In this document: positions 25,123 to 33,860 of the stretch, piece by piece
How positions within the stretch are numbered: the stretch's first letter is position 1
How the letters are laid out: every line of letters starts with the position of its first letter
Assembly (NCBI RefSeq): GCF_014842025.1
Contig: NZ_JACYUY010000008.1
Span: forward strand, 124,001 to 188,000
DNA length: 64,000 nt
Source of the DNA: Massilia sp. CFBP 13721
Lineage (GTDB): Bacteria > Pseudomonadota > Gammaproteobacteria > Burkholderiales > Burkholderiaceae_D
Direction of reading: 5' to 3'
Translations under genes and position numbers: made by a program
The notes under the pieces: model-generated
Seen by the model: only the letters and a program-made list of their open reading frames with translations
The model's database searches: none
Told to the model about the DNA's origin: nothing

Positions 25123-27345
25123 TCAGGAAAGGTCAAGCTCGGCCGCATCTTCGGGCAGTTCACGCACCACGCGAAAGCCGACGATGTCGTTCGACATCAC
25201 CGCCGAAAAGCCATTCCGCAGCGCCGCGCGCAGGTAGCGCGGGTTGTACAGCCAGGAGCCGCCGCGCAGGATGCGGCGTGCGCGCTCGCCGCCGCTCTCC
25301 CAGGCGCTGCCGTCGACGGGCGCGCCTTCGTAACTGTCGTGCATCACGTCCTGCACCCATTCCCAGACATTGCCGTGCATGTCGTGCAGCCCCCACGGGT
25401 TGGGCGCGAACTGGTCGACCGGCGTGGTGCCGCGCCGGTACTCGCCGCGCGGGCCGCCATTCCAGGTGAAATTGCCGTCGTAATTGGCGAGCGTGGTGTC
25501 GATCGCGTCGCCGAAGCTGAACGCCGTTCTGGTGCCGGCGCGGCAGGCGTATTCCCATTCGGCTTCGCTCGGCAGGCGGTAGCGCTGGCCGGTGCGCTCG
25601 CCCAGCCAGGCCAGGTAGGCCTGGGCATCGTGCCAGGAGACGCCGACCACCGGGTGCTTCTCCGTTTGCGCGAAGCCGGGCGCGGCCCAGTCGACGTCCC
25701 CTTGCGGCTGCCAACCGCTGGCTTCGGCAAAGGCGCGCCATTCGCCGACGGTGACCGGATAGCGGCCGATGGCGAACGGCCGCGCGATGCCGACCCAGTG
25801 CTGCGGCGTCTCGCGCGCCAGCCAGTTTTTCTGGGCGCCGGACGCCATCGCGATCTTGCGCTCATGGTCCGGGGAGCCCATCTGGAAGCGGCCGGCGCGC
25901 AGCACGACCAATTCGGGGCCGGCGCCTGCGCCGTCGATAAAACGGTCGCGCAGCAGCGTAGGCGGTTCCGCGGGCACGGGCGCTGCCGCCTGCACGGGGG
26001 CCGCTTGCTGCGCTTTCGCGCGCTCCTGCTCGGCCAGGTAGGCGGCGGCCGCCTTGAGCTGCAGCGCCTTGCGCTGGGCTTCTTCCTGGGCCTGGCGCGC
26101 CCTGGCCGCTTCTTCGTCGCGGCGCGCGGCCAGCTGCTCGCGCAGGGTTTCGCGCCGCGCGCGGCGTGCTACCTCGGCCTCGGCGCGCTCGCGTTTTTGC
26201 TGTTCGCGCAGCTGCTGGCGCGCGGCCAGGGCGGCGGCGGCACTGCGCGCTTGTGCGGCTTCCGCAGCTTGTTGTGCGGCCGGATCGGTCACGGCTGGTG
26301 CGGGATCAGGGGCTGGTGCGGCTGGCGGCAAGGCCACTTCCTCGGCCGCAGCCGGCGTTTCGACGGGCGCCTCGACCGTCGCACCGAGCCGGTCCAGCAG
26401 CTGCGACACGCTCTCCGGCCGCCCCGCCGGATCCTGCGCCATGCCCTCCCGCAGCGCCTGCCACTGGTCGTCGCGCAGCCCGTCGGGACGCGCCGGCGTG
26501 CCAACGGCGGGCGTGGCGCTGCCGGAGACCATTTGCTGCACCATCGTCGCCACCGCGTACACGTCGAGTGCGCGCGAAGGCACCAGGTCCGGCGCGCCTG
26601 CCTCCGGCGCGCGGTAGCCCGGCGTGCCCGACAGCGCCGGCGCATCGAGCGCGCTGCGCCCGCCCGCGCGCGCACGGGCGGCGATGCCGAAGTCGAGCAG
26701 CTTGACCTCGCCGCGCGCGGTGACGAACACATTGCCGGGCTTGATGTCGCGGTGCACCAGCCGGTGCCGCTCCCAGGCATAGTCGAGCGCCTCGGCGACC
26801 GGACGCAGCAGGTCAAGCGTGCGCGCCAGCGGCAGCGCCCCTTCACGCGCCAGCAGGCTTTCCAGGTCTTCGCCCTCGAGGCATTCCATGATCACGAAAT
26901 AGCTGGCCGTCGCCGGGTCCTGCGCCCAGTCATACACGCGCACGATGTGTTCGTGCGCCAGGCGCCGCGCGCGCGTGGCTTCCTGCACCAGCAGCTTGGC
27001 GTGGCCGGCGCTTTCGGTCAGCTCGGGCGACAGGATCTTCAGCGCGACCTGGGCGCTGTGGCCCAGTTCGGCGTGGGTGGCCAGGTCGGTCGCCTGCCAG
27101 ACCTGTCCCATGCCGCCGAGCGCGATCAGGCGTTCGAGGCGGTAACGCCGGTTGGCCGGGCCGACCTGCTGGCCTGCCATCAGTCCCAGCTCGGTGCCGC
27201 GCGCAGGCGCCGTCACAACGGGCGTCACTGGCGCGTGGGCGGCGTCGAGGATGGCGTTCTTGCGCCGGTCGAATTCCTCGCGGCTGAGCAGCCCGTCCTC
27301 GTGCAGCGCGCGCAGCTCGCGGATCTTGTCGATGGCGGTTTGCAT
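25123..27345 (-). CDS. Ser/Thr kinase fused to a formylglycine-enzyme-like (sulfatase-modifying) domain
   Basis: A 740-residue protein. A short SHOCT-like helix pair (residues 1-35, LHEDGLLSREEFDRRKNAIL) precedes a complete kinase domain: GGMGQVW loop, Lys103, HRD 198-200, DFG 218-220 and GTPGYRAPE. A linker and an Ala/Glu/Gln/Arg coiled coil (about 375-490) lead to a C-terminal FGE-sulfatase domain (about 510-735) with MGSPDHERK, LPSEAEWEYACRAGT and MHGNVWEWVQD. Such domains in kinases (as in Pkn proteins of myxobacteria and cyanobacteria) are thought to act as ligand or assembly modules. It is the last large gene of the minus-strand set, 10 bp after the previous gene. Confidence 0.9.
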   Translation of the reverse strand: MQTAIDKIRELRALHEDGLLSREEFDRRKNAILDAAHAPVTPVVTAPARGTELGLMAGQQVGPANRRYRLERLIALGGMGQVWQATDLATHAELGHSAQVALKILSPELTESAGHAKLLVQEATRARRLAHEHIVRVYDWAQDPATASYFVIMECLEGEDLESLLAREGALPLARTLDLLRPVAEALDYAWERHRLVHRDIKPGNVFVTARGEVKLLDFGIAARARAGGRSALDAPALSGTPGYRAPEAGAPDLVPSRALDVYAVATMVQQMVSGSATPAVGTPARPDGLRDDQWQALREGMAQDPAGRPESVSQLLDRLGATVEAPVETPAAAEEVALPPAAPAPDPAPAVTDPAAQQAAEAAQARSAAAALAARQQLREQQKRERAEAEVARRARRETLREQLAARRDEEAARARQAQEEAQRKALQLKAAAAYLAEQERAKAQQAAPVQAAAPVPAEPPTLLRDRFIDGAGAGPELVVLRAGRFQMGSPDHERKIAMASGAQKNWLARETPQHWVGIARPFAIGRYPVTVGEWRAFAEASGWQPQGDVDWAAPGFAQTEKHPVVGVSWHDAQAYLAWLGERTGQRYRLPSEAEWEYACRAGTRTAFSFGDAIDTTLANYDGNFTWNGGPRGEYRRGTTPVDQFAPNPWGLHDMHGNVWEWVQDVMHDSYEGAPVDGSAWESGGERARRILRGGSWLYNPRYLRAALRNGFSAVMSNDIVGFRVVRELPEDAAELDLS

Positions 27346-27355
27346 GCGGGTGGCG

Positions 27356-29566
27356 TCAGCCCAGCGGCGCGCCACAGGCGCCGCAGAAGCGGTCGTCGCC
27401 GCGCACCGGATGGCCGTGCGGGCAAGCGCGCGGGACCGACACTGCGGCGGTGACGGCCGCACCGACGCTGCCCGCCACTTGCGCCTGGGCGCCGAGCGCC
27501 GCCTTGTTGACGTCGTTCTGCAGCGCCAGCAAATCGAGCTGGTGGCGCCGGTCCTTGTCGACTTCGACTTCGCGCCGCAACCGTTCGCGCTCCAGCGTTT
27601 CCTGGGCCAAGCGCGCGGCGTCGCTGGCGCTCATGGCGCCGCCGGCGGCCACCACCTGCGCCAGTGCGCTCAACTGGCCGGCGTCCATGGCCGCGTGCAC
27701 GCGGGTCTTCAAATAATCGGCCAGCACCGCCGCATTCGGCGCGCCGGCCACGGCGAGTTTGGTGGTGTCGTCCAACCCATCGAGCGCTTCGGCGCGCGCG
27801 ATCTCGAGGCGCGCCAGCGCCAGGCCGTGCTCGAACTGGGCGGCGCGTTCGGCGCGTTCGGCGCCCAGGCGCCGCAATTCCTGTTGCCAGCCCGCTTCCT
27901 GCTCGGCGCGGCGCTGCTGGTGGCGCCGTTCTTCGGCCAGCAGTTCGACTTCCTTCGCCGCGCGCGCCTGGCGGTGCTCGGCTTCGATCGTGCGCAGCAG
28001 CTTTTCGTGCTGGGCGATGGCCTCCTGCTGGCCGCCGTCGCGGCGCAACGCGGCGATCTTTTGCTGCACGGCTTCCGCTTCGAGGTCGGCGCCGAGCGCT
28101 TGCTGGCGCGCGCGCGCCTGGCCTTGCAGCTCGAGCCATTCTTCCTCGCGCTCGGCTGCACGGCGGCGCGCGGCATTCGCCAGCACGACGAGCGCGAACT
28201 GCGCCTCGTGTTCCTCGGCGTCGAGGTCTTGCGCACGGCGTGTGGCGGCTTCTTCGCCGGCGCGCAGGCGCGCCAGTTCGGCGCGCTGGCGCGAGGCGTC
28301 CTCGATTTCCCTGGCTTGCTCGACCTTGTTGCGGATCTGCTGGGTCAGCAGTTGCTGCGCGAAGCGTTGCCGCGCCAGCGTGCGCGCCTGCAGCGCTTCC
28401 TGCTGCGCGACTTCGAGCGCGGCGCGCATGCGGATCGCGGCAAGGGCTTGCAGGTGCGCCCACTCGGCCTGTTCGCCGGCACGCTGACCGCGCTTTTGGG
28501 CCAGGTCGTGTTCGAGTTCGGCCAGGATCTCGCCGGCGCCGCGTGCGATCGCTTCGCGCCGGCTCCGTGCTTCGGTTACGCGCGCATACAGGTCGATCTC
28601 GCGCGCGCGCACCGCTTGCGCACGCTCGCCATTGACCAGGCTCAGTTCGGCGCGATCGAGGGTTTCGTTCTGCTGCAGCTCGAGGCGGCGCAGGCGCTGG
28701 CGCGCGGCCCCCTCTTCGCGCGCGATACGGTGCCAGGCCTGTTCGTCATAGAGTTCTTCGAGCTGGCGCGCATGCGTCATCTGCACGCGGCGCTCGTCGG
28801 CCGCCAGCCACAGCGTGCCAATGCGCGCGCGGTTGGCGTCGAACTTGTCGTGGCGCAGGGCCAAGGTGTCCACCTGCACCACGCCCAGGCCGTAGTCGGC
28901 CAGCAGCAGGCGCAAGGCGCCCTGCAGGCGCTCGTCGAATTCGGCGCGCAGCGTGTTTTGCCCAGACGCTTGCGCCGCCATCTCACGCAGCGAACGCGCG
29001 CCGACGAATTCCGCGGCCAGCTGGCGCACGGCCGGCAGCAGCAGTTCGCGCAGCTGGGCGACGGTCACGGTGCCGGGCATGGTCATGAAGTGGCGCGCAA
29101 AGGGGGGCACGTTTTCGATGCGCAGGCTGACCGTAAAGGCGGCGCCGACCGCCAGGTGCTCGGCGGTCTCCAGGTCGTCGAAAGTGAATTCGACCGGCAG
29201 CGCATTCGTGCGCGTGACCAGGATCTCGGCGTGGCCGTCGCGCAGCAGGTGATTCAGGCGCGAGAAAAAGCCTTCGATCTCGTATTCGCCTTGCGGTACT
29301 TCGGTGGCCTGGTCGCCCTGGAGGATATAGGCGCGCGCCGCGGCGGGCACGCGCAGGGTCTTCACGAACAGGCCCGAGAGCGCGCGCACGCCAAAGAACA
29401 CGGCCAGTTCGTCGGGGCCGGCGATCCAGCGGTTCTCGACCAGCACCGGAGCGTTATGCGGCGCGCCGAGCGTGATGCCGCAGGCCGCGCAATAGCCGGC
29501 GCCGCCCGCATTCCTGTGCTGACAACGCGGACACTTGCTGCCGCCATAACCGAACATCTGGACCAT
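27356..29566 (-). CDS. Zinc-ribbon / SPFH-like / long coiled-coil protein
   Basis: A 736-residue soluble protein. It has an N-terminal zinc ribbon (Cys12, Cys15, Cys26, Cys29) and a domain like SPFH/band-7 (about 45-270; ALSGLFVKTLRVP, MPGTVTVAQLRELLLPAVRQ, DYGLGVVQVDTLAL). A very long Ala/Arg/Glu/Gln coiled coil (about 275-640) follows, and then a second C-terminal zinc ribbon (CPHGHP...FCGACG). The layout resembles bacterial 'virion core protein'-like SPFH proteins. A GGGAG ribosome site precedes MVQMFGYGG; longer upstream starts are less likely. It probably forms large oligomers or filaments as a scaffold for the kinase encoded 10 bp downstream; that is inference. Confidence 0.78.
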   Translation of the reverse strand: MVQMFGYGGSKCPRCQHRNAGGAGYCAACGITLGAPHNAPVLVENRWIAGPDELAVFFGVRALSGLFVKTLRVPAAARAYILQGDQATEVPQGEYEIEGFFSRLNHLLRDGHAEILVTRTNALPVEFTFDDLETAEHLAVGAAFTVSLRIENVPPFARHFMTMPGTVTVAQLRELLLPAVRQLAAEFVGARSLREMAAQASGQNTLRAEFDERLQGALRLLLADYGLGVVQVDTLALRHDKFDANRARIGTLWLAADERRVQMTHARQLEELYDEQAWHRIAREEGAARQRLRRLELQQNETLDRAELSLVNGERAQAVRAREIDLYARVTEARSRREAIARGAGEILAELEHDLAQKRGQRAGEQAEWAHLQALAAIRMRAALEVAQQEALQARTLARQRFAQQLLTQQIRNKVEQAREIEDASRQRAELARLRAGEEAATRRAQDLDAEEHEAQFALVVLANAARRRAAEREEEWLELQGQARARQQALGADLEAEAVQQKIAALRRDGGQQEAIAQHEKLLRTIEAEHRQARAAKEVELLAEERRHQQRRAEQEAGWQQELRRLGAERAERAAQFEHGLALARLEIARAEALDGLDDTTKLAVAGAPNAAVLADYLKTRVHAAMDAGQLSALAQVVAAGGAMSASDAARLAQETLERERLRREVEVDKDRRHQLDLLALQNDVNKAALGAQAQVAGSVGAAVTAAVSVPRACPHGHPVRGDDRFCGACGAPLG

Positions 29567-29624
29567 GATCCGACTCCCTTCTTTCTCAACTTTCAAAGGC
29601 GCGCCGATTCTAACAGGCGTAGCC

Positions 29625-30647
29625 CTAAATGATGCCGATCCGTTCGACGCACACCAGGCTGGCGCCGCGGGCGCGCAAGCCATCGCGCAGGCCGGGCGGC
29701 AGGTCCGGCTCCCAGGCGCGCGGCAGCAGTACGCGGTCGCCCGGCTGCGCCGCGCGTTCGATCAGGGCGCACTTCGGCGCCAGCCCCTCGACCGGCTCCA
29801 CCAACCCGGCATGCCAGGCGTTCGAACGGCCGCTGGCGATGATGCGTCCACGCGGGACGAATTCGCGGCCGCGCGCCAGGCGGTCGGCCAGCACCAGCGC
29901 CAGTTCGTACGAGTCGCCGGAAAACGCTGCCTGCTCGAAGCGCACCGTGGTGCGCCAACGCGCCGCCCGCTCGCCGTCGAAATGGCGCGCGCCGGCCAGC
30001 ACCTGGCGCAGCGCCTGCTGGCGCACGCCGTCGATGCCGGGGGCGGCGATGGCTTCCTCGTCATGCTCGCCCGCGGCCAGCGGATAGACGCTCACCTCAA
30101 CCCAGCCGAGGGCGTCGTGAATGCCGCCGCTGTGCAGCGGGAACCAGGCGCGCGCGCTCGATACCGCAGCCGCCACGTCGGGCTGGCCACTCAATGCACC
30201 AAGATGGTGCAAAAAGCCGGGGCCGCCCAGCAGCGCCCCCGCGGGAGCGGTGCGCACGGCGTGGCTATCGATGCGGCCCAGTTGCCAGGAATCGGACCAG
30301 CCGTTGGCGATCGTGCCCTCGCCCAGGCTGAGCAGGCCACGCACGGCGCGGTCGGCCAGCACGACGGCGAATTCCCAATCGCGCTCGCCGTCGGCCGCTG
30401 CGCGGTCGATGCTGATCACGACCTGGTCGCGGCTGTCGTAACGCGCTTCGGTATGGCGCGCCAGGCGCGCCACCAGCGCCATGCGCGCGGCCAAGGAAGG
30501 ATAACCCGGCAAACCCGGCGCGTTGCACTTGACCTCGGCGCGGCCGGCGCGCGGGCGGCGCGTGGCGGTAATGGTGGCGAAGCCGCCGCTAGAGAGCGCG
30601 CTGCGCACGGTGACGGTGTCGGGCCGCTTGGCGGCCAGCGCGTTCAT
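29625..30647 (-). CDS. Protein with tandem Lon/S16-like domains, second keeping a Ser-Lys dyad
   Basis: A 340-residue protein with no ATPase domain. Its C-terminal half resembles the Lon peptidase fold. FSGDSYELALVLADRLARG aligns with Lon's GPSAG-containing helix (Ser246). GRIIASGRSNAWHAGLVEPV then leads to EGLAPKCALIERA (Lys292), aligning with Lon's GLKEK Lys, and PGDRVLLPR follows. The Ser-Lys spacing (46) is near Lon's (43). The N-terminal half repeats the pattern (RDWEFAVVLADRAVRG ... GTIANGWSDSWQLGRID) without Ser or Lys, so it looks like an inactive duplicate. It overlaps the upstream gene by ATGA. A protease role is predicted from residue alignment and is unproven. Confidence 0.65.
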   Translation of the reverse strand: MNALAAKRPDTVTVRSALSSGGFATITATRRPRAGRAEVKCNAPGLPGYPSLAARMALVARLARHTEARYDSRDQVVISIDRAAADGERDWEFAVVLADRAVRGLLSLGEGTIANGWSDSWQLGRIDSHAVRTAPAGALLGGPGFLHHLGALSGQPDVAAAVSSARAWFPLHSGGIHDALGWVEVSVYPLAAGEHDEEAIAAPGIDGVRQQALRQVLAGARHFDGERAARWRTTVRFEQAAFSGDSYELALVLADRLARGREFVPRGRIIASGRSNAWHAGLVEPVEGLAPKCALIERAAQPGDRVLLPRAWEPDLPPGLRDGLRARGASLVCVERIGII

Positions 30648-31702
30648 GCCGCCTCCGCGTCGAAGGCGACTTGCTTGCGTGCGGCCAACGCCTCCTCGAG
30701 ATTGGCGACGATGCGGTCGGCTTCGTCCAGCAGCGTGCCCAATCCTTCGTCCTCGGCGCGCTCGATGCGCGCCAGCAGTGCCCAGGCTTCGTCGAGCGCG
30801 GCGGCGGCGCGCAGGCTGTAGCTTGCGCGCTGCTGCTGTACGGCGGGCGCCAGCGGCTGTCCAGGCGCGGCCAGGCCCAGCGCGGGCATGGTCGACGCGG
30901 CCAGGCAGACCAGGTCGAGCCGCTGGATTAACGCCTGCTGCTGGCGGAACAGGTCCTGGCCCTGCGGCAGCGCCGCCTGGCGCACGCGGCACATCACGCA
31001 GGGCAGTTCCAGGAACAGGCGGCGCAATGCGTGCGCGTCATCGAGCGGCGTCGCGGCAGGCGGCAGTGCCACGGCTTGCAGCGGCGTCGGCGCTGGTGGT
31101 ACGGCCGGCGCGTCCGCGACTGCGCGCGCCGCCAGCACGCCCGCAAAATCGCGCGTGCCGCTCAGGTCGACCGGCACGCAATCGTCGACGGTGACGCCGA
31201 AGCGTGTGTACAGCAACTGGTTGAAGCCGCCGCGGAAGGCATTCCACTCGTCCAGCGTCGTGCAGGGCGGCAGCTCGAGGTTGCCTTGCGCGAGTTCGCG
31301 CTGCAGGGCCGCCTCGATGCGCGCGGCCAGGTCGCCAAGGACCAGTTCGCCGACTGCTTCGCTGGCCAGGAACAGGTCGAAGCGTTGCTGGTGCATGCGC
31401 GGGTCGGGGCTGTCGACCGCGAAGTGCACGCGCAGGCCGATCTCGGGCGCGGCGGCGAAAGGCACCAGGTCGCAGCCGTAGGGACCGGGATGGAAACACC
31501 AGGCGGTCTCGTTGGCGGCCAGGGTCAGGCGGCCGCCGGCGCTGACGCGGCGCGTGTGGCCGCTCGCGCTCACCACCACACCGATGGTGCCGGGCGGCAG
31601 CGCGCAGTCCGCGGCGATCGGCCGCGCGATGGCGTCGGTGCCGAGCCCGGCGGCGTCGAAAGCGCTCGGGCGCGCCATCCATTTGAAGAGATCGAACATC
31701 AT
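30644..31702 (-). CDS. SPFH/band-7-like protein of the kinase locus
   Basis: A 352-residue protein starting MMFDLFKWMARP. Residues 30-185 have the strand pattern of an SPFH-like domain (GTIGVVVSASGHTRRVSAGGRLTL, LVLGDLAARIEAALQRELAQGN, RFGVTVDDCVPVDLSG), similar in outline to the zinc-ribbon protein two genes downstream. The second half is helical with two Cys (CVMCRVRQ) and an acidic coiled tail (ARIERAEDEGLGTLLDEADRIVANLEEAL). It is coupled to the Lon-like gene by a 4-bp overlap and follows its upstream neighbour by 7 bp. The function is unknown. Confidence 0.65.
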   Translation of the reverse strand: MMFDLFKWMARPSAFDAAGLGTDAIARPIAADCALPPGTIGVVVSASGHTRRVSAGGRLTLAANETAWCFHPGPYGCDLVPFAAAPEIGLRVHFAVDSPDPRMHQQRFDLFLASEAVGELVLGDLAARIEAALQRELAQGNLELPPCTTLDEWNAFRGGFNQLLYTRFGVTVDDCVPVDLSGTRDFAGVLAARAVADAPAVPPAPTPLQAVALPPAATPLDDAHALRRLFLELPCVMCRVRQAALPQGQDLFRQQQALIQRLDLVCLAASTMPALGLAAPGQPLAPAVQQQRASYSLRAAAALDEAWALLARIERAEDEGLGTLLDEADRIVANLEEALAARKQVAFDAEAA

Positions 31703-31709
31703 ACGAACA

Positions 31710-32297
31710 CTACTCCGTCAATATCGCCGGTTGCACGCTGAACGTGGCGCCGTGGCGCTGGAAGTGGGCGGCCGGCGCCTGCGCGAACGGCCAGGCCGCT
31801 TCGCATTCGCCATCAAGGTCGAGGCGCCCGGCCAGCAGCTGCGCGCCGGCGCCGTCCAGCACCCGCAGCGGCGCCGACTCGCGCAGCAGGCGCGCGGCGA
31901 AGGGGGCGTCCGGCATCAGCTGCAGGATCACGCGCGGTTCGCCGCCTTCGACGAAATGCAGGCGCCAGAAGCCGTCGTCGGTGGCCAGCTGCACCAGCGC
32001 CGCGCCGCTGTCGGCCGCGCGCAGCATGCCGCTGCTGCCGTGCCAGGCGTCGTTGGCGGCGGTGGCGCCGGTGGAAGCAGCATCGACGGCGCGGGCAGCC
32101 AGCGCCAGGGTGCGCAGGCGGCGCGTGGTCAGGGGGGAAGCGCGCAGGACCGCACGTTCTCCCGCCGTCAGGGGCCGGCTGCCGTCGAGCGCGGCGCGCA
32201 GCACGGCGTCGTCCAGCATCAGGCGGTCGCCTCCCGGGCGCGGCGCCAGCAGCAGGTGTTCGCGCAGCTTGCGCTCCAATTCGCTCGTCGTCTTCAT
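31710..32297 (-). CDS. Hypothetical protein of the kinase locus
   Basis: A 195-residue protein with a GGAGAAG ribosome site before the ATG at 32297. The N-terminal part (KTTSELERKLREHLLLAPRPGGD...SRPLTAGERAVLRASPLTTRRLRTLALAAR) looks like a small helical domain. The rest is beta-rich (GFWRLHFVEGGEPRVILQLMPD, PLRVLDGAGAQLLAGRLDLDGECEAAWPF). There are no membrane helices and no known motif. It lies 19 bp after the preceding gene in the minus-strand unit. Confidence 0.65.
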   Translation of the reverse strand: MKTTSELERKLREHLLLAPRPGGDRLMLDDAVLRAALDGSRPLTAGERAVLRASPLTTRRLRTLALAARAVDAASTGATAANDAWHGSSGMLRAADSGAALVQLATDDGFWRLHFVEGGEPRVILQLMPDAPFAARLLRESAPLRVLDGAGAQLLAGRLDLDGECEAAWPFAQAPAAHFQRHGATFSVQPAILTE

Positions 32298-32316
32298 TCG
32301 CTTCTCCCGTCGATAG

Positions 32317-33591
32317 TCATGCGGATTGGTTTGCGGCGCCCAGCCGGGCGATGGCCGCGTCGCGCCGTTTGCGCAGCGTCGGCAGCGACACCGCGTCGAG
32401 CGCGGCCAGTTGCGCCATCGTCGGCAGCGCGTTCGTGGCCGGGTCGCGCCATGCGTCCGGATAGCTGTCGTCCACGGGGCCAAGGATGTTCAGGTACACG
32501 GCGAGGCGCACCGCCAGCGACTCGCCGGCCAGCATGCGCGCGCTCCAGCTGCCCGGCTCCTGCGCCGCGTCCGCTTCAAGCACAAAGCGGGGGGGCAGTG
32601 AAACGGACTGTGCGCGCAGCACGGCCACTGGGTTCTCGTCGGCATCGTCCTTACTTGCGGCAGGCGGCGCGGGCATTGCTGCGGCGTCTAGTTCGTCTTC
32701 CAGCGCTTCCAGGATCAGGTCCGGCCCCGGTGTGGCGGCGGCCTCCGACTCGTCCAGCACGCGCCAGTAATCCTCGATCCAGGCGGCTGAGCTGTCAAGG
32801 TCCAGCAGCCAGTCGCGGTCGCGGTTGGCCGACAGCGCTTCGTAGTCGCCAATCTCGGCCAGCATCGCGCCGATCTTGTCCGCATTGTTCTTGAGGCTGT
32901 CGAAGCGCTTCGAGCGCGTATGCAGCGGGCCGGGCGAGCCGGTGAATCGTTCCAGGGTCTCGCTCCAGCGCAGGATCCATTCGGGGCGGCAGCCGGCGAT
33001 TGAACTTAGCTGGCGCACCTCGATCGGCAGCGTCGTGTCGACTGGCCGGCCGAGGATGGCGCCGACCTGGGCGCGGTGCTCGCGCCAGCCCGCGAACAGC
33101 CGCGCGATCTCGCCGTAGGCCGTGTCGAGCATGCGGTAGGCGTAGATGCGGTTCGGGCTGCAGGGGCGGCCGCAGGCGGCCTGGTAATTGTCGGCGTCGA
33201 CCTTGTCGCGCAGGAGCGCGAACATGTCGTTGACCTTCTTGCGCAGCAGTGCTTCGCCGCCGGGTTGATGCCAGAGTCCCGGCGCCACGGCGGTGCGGAA
33301 AGCGTCCCAGTCGTCCGGACGCGCGGCCAGCTCATACGCCAGCAGCAGCGCCAGCTCGAACACGCTGTCGCCATAGCTGTTGCCGGCCGCCTGCGCACGC
33401 GCGCTGAGGCGCGCCGCGTGCAGGCGTTCGGCCAGCAGGTCGATGTAGCCGGCCAGCGCCTCCGCGCCCTCCGCGGGCAGCAGCAGCGTGGCCAGGTCGC
33501 AGCGGGCAAAGGCTTCGAGCGAACACTGTCCGAGCAGCTTGCGCACCTGCTCCCAGCCCGGCTCCTGATACCGGGTTCCCGGCAAACGCAT
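32317..33591 (-). CDS. Hypothetical alpha-helical protein of the kinase locus
   Basis: A 424-residue, mostly helical soluble protein. The start is taken at MRLPGTRY (33591), which has a GAGGAAGG ribosome site; an upstream ATG exists without one. The first 230 residues contain CSPNRIYAYRMLDTAYGEIARLF and similar amphipathic helices. A Trp-rich segment (WSETLERFTG..., RDWLLDLDSSAAWIEDYWRV) precedes an acidic linker, and the last 50 residues (SLPTLRKRRDAAIARLG) could be a small DNA- or protein-binding helix pair. No family is recognised. It is the first gene of the tight minus-strand run after the PBP gene. Confidence 0.65.
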   Translation of the reverse strand: MRLPGTRYQEPGWEQVRKLLGQCSLEAFARCDLATLLLPAEGAEALAGYIDLLAERLHAARLSARAQAAGNSYGDSVFELALLLAYELAARPDDWDAFRTAVAPGLWHQPGGEALLRKKVNDMFALLRDKVDADNYQAACGRPCSPNRIYAYRMLDTAYGEIARLFAGWREHRAQVGAILGRPVDTTLPIEVRQLSSIAGCRPEWILRWSETLERFTGSPGPLHTRSKRFDSLKNNADKIGAMLAEIGDYEALSANRDRDWLLDLDSSAAWIEDYWRVLDESEAAATPGPDLILEALEDELDAAAMPAPPAASKDDADENPVAVLRAQSVSLPPRFVLEADAAQEPGSWSARMLAGESLAVRLAVYLNILGPVDDSYPDAWRDPATNALPTMAQLAALDAVSLPTLRKRRDAAIARLGAANQSA

Positions 33592-33860
33592 ACCTTCCTC
33601 TTGTGTCGATGGTGTATCCGCCAGATAACGGATTTTGTAAATCATGCCATAGAAACACAGGTGCAAGGCGTTCTGGAGTGGGTCAGATCCGTTTCTGATC
33701 GGGGTTTTGAAACCTCGCGACGATCACGCGCTTGTTGAACGCGTGGGCGGCGCATGCACTACGAGCCGATAACTGAAGAGGTGGAGCCGCCCACCCTACG
33801 GGTCTGATCCTCCTTTCCTGGGAAATCCCGCTTCACTGGCTGGCATCGTACTGGAGCGGT
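33592..33860. repeat. Intergenic gap with a half copy of the GTAGGGTG palindromic repeat
   Basis: Positions 33734-33799 match 38396-38461 in length (66 bp) and in outline: GTTGAACGCGTGGGCGGCGC, a variable middle, then GTGGAGCCG and CCACCCTAC. A GGGTCAGATCC-like motif occurs near 33679 and a GGGTCTGATCC-like one near 33800. The gap separates the PBP gene from the rest of the minus-strand set and may hold a promoter, although none is clear. Confidence 0.6.

Noticed and set aside
30310-31710. Long plus-strand open frames opposite the minus-strand kinase-locus genes
   Set aside because: They mirror high-GC codon structure of the minus-strand genes, lack ribosome sites and show no protein-like motifs.
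14609-33591. The kinase/PP2C/FHA set as the phosphorylation module of a type VI secretion system
   Set aside because: No Tss, Hcp, VgrG or ClpV gene is present; instead SEDS and PBP genes accompany the module.
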